Shown in pieces: positions 5,541 through 10,904 of a DNA stretch of 10,904 nt (position 1 is the stretch's first letter; every line of letters starts with the position of its first letter). The stretch is from positions 1 to 10,904 of the forward strand of contig JAFUNW010000165.1 of the NCBI GenBank assembly GCA_017472905.1. The letters are read 5' to 3'. The translations under genes were made by a program, and so were the position numbers. The notes under the pieces are model-generated. The model searched no databases. It was not told the DNA's origin and saw nothing but the letters and a program-made list of their open reading frames with translations. The stretch comes from Bacteroidaceae bacterium (lineage in GTDB: Bacteria; Bacteroidota; Bacteroidia; Bacteroidales; Bacteroidaceae).

Positions 5541-7157
5541 ATGAAAAAACATTTTTTGCTATGCTGTTGTCTTGCATTGACGGCTTTTCCCGATGCATGG
5601 GGACAGCAAAATACCCCTCGCGGCATGGAGGATGTAAACAAAGTAACAGACTTGACGTTGGATAGCCTGAACAAGGCAAACATGGCTCGTCCCATTCCGG
5701 GTTCATCGCGCAAAGGCGACAATCCCGTATTGTTTTTAATCGGAAACTCCACGATGCGTACCGGTACGCTGGGAAACGGAAACAACGGACAATGGGGATG
5801 GGGATATTTCGCCGGACAATATTTTGACGAGAACCGAATCACTGTAGAGAACCATGCTTTGGGAGGAACCAGCAGCCGCACTTTCTACACTCGCTTGTGG
5901 CCCGATGTGCGCAAGGGTATTCGAAAAGGGGACTGGGTGATTATTGAATTGGGACACAACGACAACGGCCCCTTTGACGAAGGTCGGGCACGCGCATCAA
6001 TACCAGGAACCGGAAAGGATTCGCTGAACGTAACCATCAAAGAGACCGGAGTCAAAGAGACTGTCTATAGCTACGGCGAATACCTGCGCCGGTATATCAA
6101 CGAAGTGCGTGCTGTGGGAGCCAATCCCGTACTCTTTTCGTTGACTCCGCGCAATTCGTGGGATAGCATGGGCGTCATAACCCGAAAAACCGTCAATTTT
6201 ACGACATGGATTAAGATTGTGGCAGCTGAAGAAAACGTTCCGTTCATCGATTTGGAAGACATCACAGCCCGCAAGTTCGAGGTTTTCGGACCGGAAAAGG
6301 TCAACTACATGTTTTATAAAGACCGCATTCATACGAGCGAGTTTGGCGCAGAAGTGAATGCTCGTTCCGCAGCAGAAGGTATTGCTGCTTGTCCGGGATT
6401 GGAATTGAAGAACTACTTGAAACCGCTTCTGACTCCCGTTTTTGAAGATTTGAAGCGTGAACCGGGAAAACCCGTTGTGTTTTTTGCCGGAGACTCTACG
6501 GTGAAGAACAAGGATAGCGATGAAGATGGCATGTGGGGATTGGGAAGCGTGATAGGCGACTATCTGGATAAAGAAAATGTGACAGTTTACAACTGTGGAA
6601 AAGCCGGACGTAGTGCACGCACCTACATTGAAGAAGGCCATTGGGAGCGTTTGTACAACAGCATTCGTCCGGGCGACTTCGTCTTCATTCAATTCGGACA
6701 CAACGATATGGGGCCCATCAACACCAAGCGTGCACGCGCCGTAATGGGAGGAGTTGCAGACAGCAGCAAGGTTTTCTTTATGGAACCTACGCGTAAATAT
6801 AAGGTAGTCTATACGTTTGGTTGGTACTTGCGCAAAATGATAGGTGATGTTCGCGAAAAAGGAGGAATCCCCGTACTGGTGAGCCTTACTCCGCGCAACG
6901 AATGGAAAGACGGACGCATAGAGCGCCGCAACGATGGAGTAGCCGGATGGACTCGCCAAGTGGCAGAGCAGACCGATGCGTTTTTTGTTGATTTGCACAA
7001 CCTGACAGCCGATTTCCTCGACAAAAAGGGCGAAAAGAAAGCAGCAGCCTATTACAAAGGCGACCATACGCACACTTCCAAGAAAGGAGCCATGCTGAAT
7101 GCCCGCATGATTGCTAAATCGTTGAAGCAGCAAAATGTAAAGATGCTGGTCAAGTAA
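5541..7157 (+). CDS. Secreted tandem SGNH/GDSL esterase, rhamnogalacturonan acetylesterase-like (CE12 type)
   Basis: A 538-residue enzyme predicted to remove acetyl groups from pectin side chains (rhamnogalacturonan I) outside the cytoplasm. Residues 1-21 are a signal peptide with cleavage likely near DAWG-QQ. Two homologous SGNH domains follow. Domain 1 (about 60-290) has GNST (nucleophile S70), GGTSSRTF (G109), GHND (N140) and DRIH (D261, H264). Domain 2 (about 310-530) has GDST (S319), GKAGRSARTY (G356), GHND (N388) and DHTH (D508, H511). Both therefore keep Ser, Gly, Asn and Asp-His, and they share RARA, YLR and SLTPRN segments, which points to an internal duplication. Domain 1 has Asn in place of the usual Asp before the serine. 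No SusC/SusD pair, lyase or sugar regulator lies nearby, so it is outside a visible polysaccharide-utilisation locus. The SGNH family is certain; the acetylesterase activity and substrate are inferred from the GNST/GHND/DxxH pattern and length. Confidence 0.88.
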   Translation: MKKHFLLCCCLALTAFPDAWGQQNTPRGMEDVNKVTDLTLDSLNKANMARPIPGSSRKGDNPVLFLIGNSTMRTGTLGNGNNGQWGWGYFAGQYFDENRITVENHALGGTSSRTFYTRLWPDVRKGIRKGDWVIIELGHNDNGPFDEGRARASIPGTGKDSLNVTIKETGVKETVYSYGEYLRRYINEVRAVGANPVLFSLTPRNSWDSMGVITRKTVNFTTWIKIVAAEENVPFIDLEDITARKFEVFGPEKVNYMFYKDRIHTSEFGAEVNARSAAEGIAACPGLELKNYLKPLLTPVFEDLKREPGKPVVFFAGDSTVKNKDSDEDGMWGLGSVIGDYLDKENVTVYNCGKAGRSARTYIEEGHWERLYNSIRPGDFVFIQFGHNDMGPINTKRARAVMGGVADSSKVFFMEPTRKYKVVYTFGWYLRKMIGDVREKGGIPVLVSLTPRNEWKDGRIERRNDGVAGWTRQVAEQTDAFFVDLHNLTADFLDKKGEKKAAAYYKGDHTHTSKKGAMLNARMIAKSLKQQNVKMLVK

Positions 7158-7193
7158 AGACAAGCTCCTTATCAAAGAGTACATCGAAAACGC

Positions 7194-7229
7194 TAAAAGG
7201 TCAGTTCGGAATTCCGAACTGACCTTTTA
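7194..7229. terminator. Bidirectional terminator, perfect 36-bp palindrome
   Basis: The arms 7194-7211 and 7212-7229 are exact reverse complements. The structure folds as a stem of about 16 bp with an AATT loop; its left arm starts TAAAAGGTCAG. The A-run on one side and T-run on the other give a U-tract in either direction. It sits 37 bp after the esterase stop and covers the stop codon of the convergent small gene, so it can end both transcripts. Confidence 0.88.
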
Positions 7230-7529
7230 CTTATAATTATCTCTTACCCACATCGCAGCTTCTTTCCTAACTCGGTCAATGTCGGCCAACACTTCGCGGT
7301 AATTCGACTGTGTAATTTCCACGTGTTGGAGATTGCCCGCAAAGCGAAGGCATACCAGCGAGGGAAGAATACGTACGACTCTGTCTTGCATCTTGGCTAC
7401 CGCCTCTACCAATTGTTTCTCGCTCTCGAACTCTATTATCTGAAAGAGGTATTGCGGATTATCCACTTGTCGGACAAACAGCTCTTCCCTGTCCGGAATA
7501 CGATGGAATGTGAAACGATTGTTGTTCAT
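7227..7529 (-). CDS. Conserved-looking small protein of unknown function, downstream of sprA
   Basis: A 100-residue protein that I do not recognise. It has no signal peptide, transmembrane segment or cysteine cluster, so it is probably cytoplasmic. The N-terminal part (RFTFHRIPDREELFVRQVDN, 5-24) is polar. The middle looks like alternating strand and helix (PQYLFQIIEFESEKQLVEAV, then RVVRILPSLVCLRFAG). The C-terminus is a charged helix (YREVLADIDRVRKEAAMWV). The mixed charged and hydrophobic pattern and the fit between the sprA stop and the terminator support a real gene. It starts 66 bp after the sprA stop on the same strand with no promoter visible between, so it is probably co-transcribed with sprA. 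The stop codon lies inside the terminator stem. A shared function with SprA is possible but not shown. Confidence 0.72.
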   Translation of the reverse strand: MNNNRFTFHRIPDREELFVRQVDNPQYLFQIIEFESEKQLVEAVAKMQDRVVRILPSLVCLRFAGNLQHVEITQSNYREVLADIDRVRKEAAMWVRDNYK

Positions 7530-7595
7530 TTAATCATGGGGGGCTATGTGTCGGAATGTGTTGAAAAGACTCTCATCTTTCATTCGAATGGGAAC

Positions 7596-10500
7596 TTATC
7601 GCGTTAATGAGAATTTAAGGCTCACTCCGAAGTCGATGTTTGTAACCGGATAAGCCGAAGAAGAGACGAGCGGTATGTTGCGTTGCATATCGTAGTAAGC
7701 ATTGAGCGTTAATAGACGGTTGAACGTATAATCGGCCGAGAGCGACAACTTGATTGCCTTGTTTCCGCTGGTTGCTTGCGTACTCATGGCCTGTATGTCG
7801 CGACACAAGGCGTTTTGTTCGCGTAGCGAAAAGTCGGCTCTGAGGTTCAGGTCGGTGCTTACGGCATTGCTTCTTCGGCGTTGGTTGTTTTGGTTGGAGT
7901 TGTTGTTTTTGCTTCTTCTCGAACTGCTGCCTCCGGAACCTCCGAAGAGCTTGAAATTGACGATTTTGTATCCGGCTCCGACAACAATGTCGTTCGATGT
8001 TGTTTCCACAATCTGGTTGGCTGCCATGCTGAGGTTGAGCACCCGGGTCTTACGGAACTCAAGTTTGGTCGAGAGATTGTTTTGGAAAGTCAAGTCTAAT
8101 CCGATGAGTGGCGAGAACGACTCGTTGATGGATACGGTGCTGACGTCAAACATACTGTTGGGGATGGGATTTCCCGTTTGCGTATCTTCAATGAATCCTC
8201 TGTCGCCCATGTACGACATGAAGCTTTGGAACGTATTGAACGAGCCGACCGAATAGATGCTTTTGTAAGCGTGCGTCAGCGTTACGCTTTTGAAGTGATC
8301 TCGGAACCAGGCCAACTTGCCCAACCCGTTGTAGGTCAGTTTCCAGTTGGGGAGCATTTTCAGTAATGAAGGGAAGATGTCAAGTGCTGAAGTGGCAGCG
8401 TCTCCTCCGGTATAGGCTGCCAAAAATGCCGGAATCATTACGTCTGCCGAATACTTGTTTACTCCTCCGTTTGCCGGATCGTAGGCTTTTCCGGCCAATT
8501 GGCTTCCTGTCGGATAAGTTGCTCCGGCATATTGCTGCTCAATGCGTTGTTGTATCGCATCGAGATTTTGGATAAATTTGCGGAACGGAGCGGATGAGTA
8601 TCCGTTATCGGCATTTCCGGTTGTGCCGAATGCCGAGCCGATGGTAATGGTTGTCATGCTGAAGTTACCGCTTTGTACTTCCGGCATTCCGGCATACATG
8701 TATTGGATGCTGCGCGAACGGTTCATGGTTCGGCTGGCATTCAAGTCTATTTTGAAATCGCGGAACGGTTCCAAGGTGATTTTCAGTTGGAAGTCTTCCA
8801 TCGCATTGGTTGTTGCAGGTGTTGACACACTGTCGTTACACATCAACCATCCGCGTTCCGAAGCTCGTTGCAAGTAGTCGTCTCCTTGCATGGCGAAAGC
8901 AAAGTCTAGTCCGGGAGCAAAGATTCCTCCATTCTTTCCTTGACCGAACGCATCACCCACTGAGGGGATGAATCCGGGAACCGACATGGCATCCGTTCGG
9001 TTGTAGGTCACACTGATGTTTCGCACCATCATGGCAACGCGTGCTATGCCTTGAGCTGCTTTGTACCATTTGCTATCTTCAGGCTTCGGTCCGGGTGTTA
9101 CGGTCAACTTCACTTTCACCGTATCCATGTTGCGAATCATAATCTTGTTGGCATCCACCACCTTGTATCGAATGGGATAACGTTTGCCATCGGCTGTGAT
9201 GGCCGTCACCTTGATTCGTTTGCTCTTCTGAGCATGACTGACGGTGACGGTGGTATCCGGTTTCAACTGTATCTCTTTGGTGAATCCCTTTTTCTCTTTT
9301 TCTTTAGCAGCCGTTGTTTTCTGGTTTTGCTTGCGCGTATTCTGTCTGGTAGTGGTCTGCCGCTTGTTGGAAGCAAAGCGTTTGTTGGTCTCTTTTAGGA
9401 ACGGCACCTTATTATATAAGGTCTCCATGTTGAATCCGGCCGACATATTGATGACTCGCTTGTTGGCAATGGTGTTTCCGAGCGAGGTGCCGTTGTCCAG
9501 CATGGTTCCTCTGTTCCAGGTGTAGTTCGAATTGAAAGAGATATTGGAAGTAGTGACCCAATCAAACAACGGAATCTTTTTGATGGGAACTTCGTATGAG
9601 GCTGAGAACGTTTGTTGGTAATCCATTGGTCGTCCCAAATTGAGGATGCTCTGCTTGACGGAGTCTTTCCAAGCAGTATAATGGTCGGGATAGAGGTCTT
9701 TGTTTACCGGTCCGTATGGCTCTTCCACCTCAGCGTGTGTCGCAGAACTGAAATTCAGTCGGAGTGCTTTGGTCAAGTCCCACCGGATAGCCAATTCACG
9801 ATTCCAAAGGAATTGTTGAGAGAATGAAACAGGCAGACTGCCGGCCACATCCAGATTTTCGATGTCTCGTTCTTGCAGTTCGAAATAGTGTCGGCTCATG
9901 TCGGTCGTGAACGAAATGCTTTGCGGTAACCAATTGAAACTGAAATCACGTGCCAACTGCAACCATTTCGATTTGCTTTTCATCTTCTTGAACGGTTCCA
10001 ACGGTTTGTATACGGGAGCATAGTTGTAGTTCAGTCCGGCTTTCCAATCGATTTCGTTCTCGTAAGTGGTCGTTTCGCCGCTGTTTTCTTTTTTGCTGTA
10101 GGAATAACTGAGCGAGAAGTTTGCCGGGTCGTAGGGCATTGGCTTCTTGCTGGCGATGTTGACCTTGGCGTTGCTGACACTGAAGTTGCGATAAGTCGTG
10201 ATGGTTTCAGCTATGCTTCGGATAGAGTCTTCTTCAGCCTCGTTGATGGTAGCATCGAGTGCATCTTTAAGGAGCATGTCCGTATCCAACGGATTGTATT
10301 TGGGCGAAAGTTTCTCGCGAGTATATGAGAAGTAGACGGGAATGCTCACTTTGGCTTTCTCGGGGAAAAAACGTCCGAACTCGAAATTGGTGGTAAGGGC
10401 GTATTGGTAGTAGTCTTCCATACGCCGTTCGTTAACTTTCTCCTCGATTCCGCCGAATCCGGCTGTTTCTGCATGTCCTGTCATGTTCAAGCTACCTAAA

Positions 10501-10904
10501 TCAGATAGTTGTACATTCAAGTTTCCTTGTGCGGCCCATCCACTGTCGTTGGTCGGGTCTTTCAGACGAAGTTCGTTGACCCAAACTTCAATGGATTTTT
10601 TGGTACGCGAATTGTTACGAACACCAATCATCATGGTCTTAACCTCTCCTAAAGAGGGGTTACCCATCACACTGACCTTGTTCTTTGGGCGCTCGGGGTC
10701 GTATTCGTGGTAGAGGGTAGTGTAGCTGACGCCTGAGCCGGGAATACCGCGTGCAATGTTGCGTGCTTTTTTCAAATTGGTAAACACATTGAAGTTGATG
10801 TTGAGCATGTTTTCCTCCGGCCAAACAGCTTCGGCGGATATGCCGGTAAATTTATCATATTTCCCCGGAGGAGTCAATTTCAAGGGGATTTCGTATTCAT
10901 AGAA
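7596..10904 (-). CDS. sprA: SprA (Sov) family outer-membrane protein, C-terminal 1102 residues, 5' end beyond window
   Basis: SprA is the giant beta-barrel channel through which type IX secretion clients cross the outer membrane. The frame is open from the window edge (first residues FYEYEIPLKLTPPGKYDKFTG) to the TAA at 7596-7598. A TTG at 10883 is not a real start. Full-length members are about 2300-2500 residues, so the N-terminal half is missing. Family hallmarks include PENMLNINFNVFTNLKKARN-like text near the start, the KSIEVWVNELRL segment, many alternating aromatic/polar strands, and a C-terminal strand (NIDFGVSLKFSLTR). Two low-complexity, basic inserts stand out: a Thr/Gln/Lys-rich one encoded at about 9285-9383, and a Gly/Ser then Asn/Arg-rich one at about 7863-7952. 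Both are probably loops or periplasmic turns. No other secretion-system gene is in the window. Family assignment is firm; whether a working type IX system exists depends on genes elsewhere. Confidence 0.92.
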   Translation of the reverse strand, partial: FYEYEIPLKLTPPGKYDKFTGISAEAVWPEENMLNINFNVFTNLKKARNIARGIPGSGVSYTTLYHEYDPERPKNKVSVMGNPSLGEVKTMMIGVRNNSRTKKSIEVWVNELRLKDPTNDSGWAAQGNLNVQLSDLGSLNMTGHAETAGFGGIEEKVNERRMEDYYQYALTTNFEFGRFFPEKAKVSIPVYFSYTREKLSPKYNPLDTDMLLKDALDATINEAEEDSIRSIAETITTYRNFSVSNAKVNIASKKPMPYDPANFSLSYSYSKKENSGETTTYENEIDWKAGLNYNYAPVYKPLEPFKKMKSKSKWLQLARDFSFNWLPQSISFTTDMSRHYFELQERDIENLDVAGSLPVSFSQQFLWNRELAIRWDLTKALRLNFSSATHAEVEEPYGPVNKDLYPDHYTAWKDSVKQSILNLGRPMDYQQTFSASYEVPIKKIPLFDWVTTSNISFNSNYTWNRGTMLDNGTSLGNTIANKRVINMSAGFNMETLYNKVPFLKETNKRFASNKRQTTTRQNTRKQNQKTTAAKEKEKKGFTKEIQLKPDTTVTVSHAQKSKRIKVTAITADGKRYPIRYKVVDANKIMIRNMDTVKVKLTVTPGPKPEDSKWYKAAQGIARVAMMVRNISVTYNRTDAMSVPGFIPSVGDAFGQGKNGGIFAPGLDFAFAMQGDDYLQRASERGWLMCNDSVSTPATTNAMEDFQLKITLEPFRDFKIDLNASRTMNRSRSIQYMYAGMPEVQSGNFSMTTITIGSAFGTTGNADNGYSSAPFRKFIQNLDAIQQRIEQQYAGATYPTGSQLAGKAYDPANGGVNKYSADVMIPAFLAAYTGGDAATSALDIFPSLLKMLPNWKLTYNGLGKLAWFRDHFKSVTLTHAYKSIYSVGSFNTFQSFMSYMGDRGFIEDTQTGNPIPNSMFDVSTVSINESFSPLIGLDLTFQNNLSTKLEFRKTRVLNLSMAANQIVETTSNDIVVGAGYKIVNFKLFGGSGGSSSRRSKNNNSNQNNQRRRSNAVSTDLNLRADFSLREQNALCRDIQAMSTQATSGNKAIKLSLSADYTFNRLLTLNAYYDMQRNIPLVSSSAYPVTNIDFGVSLKFSLTR

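Noticed and set aside
5997..7184. Open frame of 395 codons on the minus strand, antisense to the esterase gene
   Set aside because: Same codon-aligned shadow effect. It has no domain, and it runs through the convergent intergenic region without its own signals.
7526..7540. Three-codon upstream frame (ATG ATT AAA TGA) overlapping the start of the small gene after sprA
   Set aside because: Too short and not linked to any visible regulatory structure. It could be translational coupling, but chance is as likely.
10881..10883. TTG as start of the SprA frame
   Set aside because: The frame continues upstream to the window edge with SprA-like sequence (FYEYEIP), so the true start lies outside.

Overview
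The window looks like chromosomal DNA from a member of the Bacteroidota, most likely order Bacteroidales (Bacteroides, Phocaeicola or a close relative). The evidence is: a SprA-family outer-membrane protein, a short protein ending in a type IX-like C-terminal sorting domain, a lipoprotein with an acidic stretch right after its lipid-bearing cysteine, a pectin-side-chain esterase typical of gut Bacteroidales, AT-rich promoters resembling the Bacteroides -7 element (TAnnTTTG), and start codons without Shine-Dalgarno sequences.

Layout from left to right. Bases 1-1717 (minus strand) hold the N-terminal 572 residues of a topoisomerase IV subunit A (ParC-type). A 205-bp divergent intergenic region separates it from glyS, a single-chain glycyl-tRNA synthetase (1923-3464, plus). 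Only 23 bp later, probably in the same operon, comes an FKBP-type prolyl isomerase lipoprotein (3488-4090), closed by a strong terminator. A small secreted protein that is little more than a signal peptide, a short linker and a sorting-domain-like tail follows (4367-4732), also with its own terminator. From 4841 to about 5500 I see no convincing gene. That stretch instead has a run of hairpins, a degenerate 22-bp periodic repeat and a perfect 16-bp palindrome. A promoter at about 5499 leads into a secreted protein with two tandem SGNH/GDSL esterase domains of the rhamnogalacturonan acetylesterase type (5541-7157).

The right part is on the minus strand: the C-terminal 1102 residues of SprA (7596-10904, running off the window), followed 66 bp downstream by a 100-residue protein I do not recognise (7227-7529). 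A perfect 36-bp palindrome sits between the two convergent units and probably terminates both.

How the genes relate: parC and glyS-FKBP are housekeeping functions. Several of the others concern the cell envelope: a predicted surface lipoprotein, a sorting-domain mini-protein, a secreted carbohydrate esterase and the SprA channel. SprA is the outer-membrane conduit of type IX secretion, so the mini-protein is a plausible client of the same system, though this link is inference. I found no tRNA, rRNA, CRISPR array, transposase or prophage gene. No complete undescribed multi-gene system is evident; the least explained pieces are the mini-protein, the hairpin-rich gap and the small gene after sprA.
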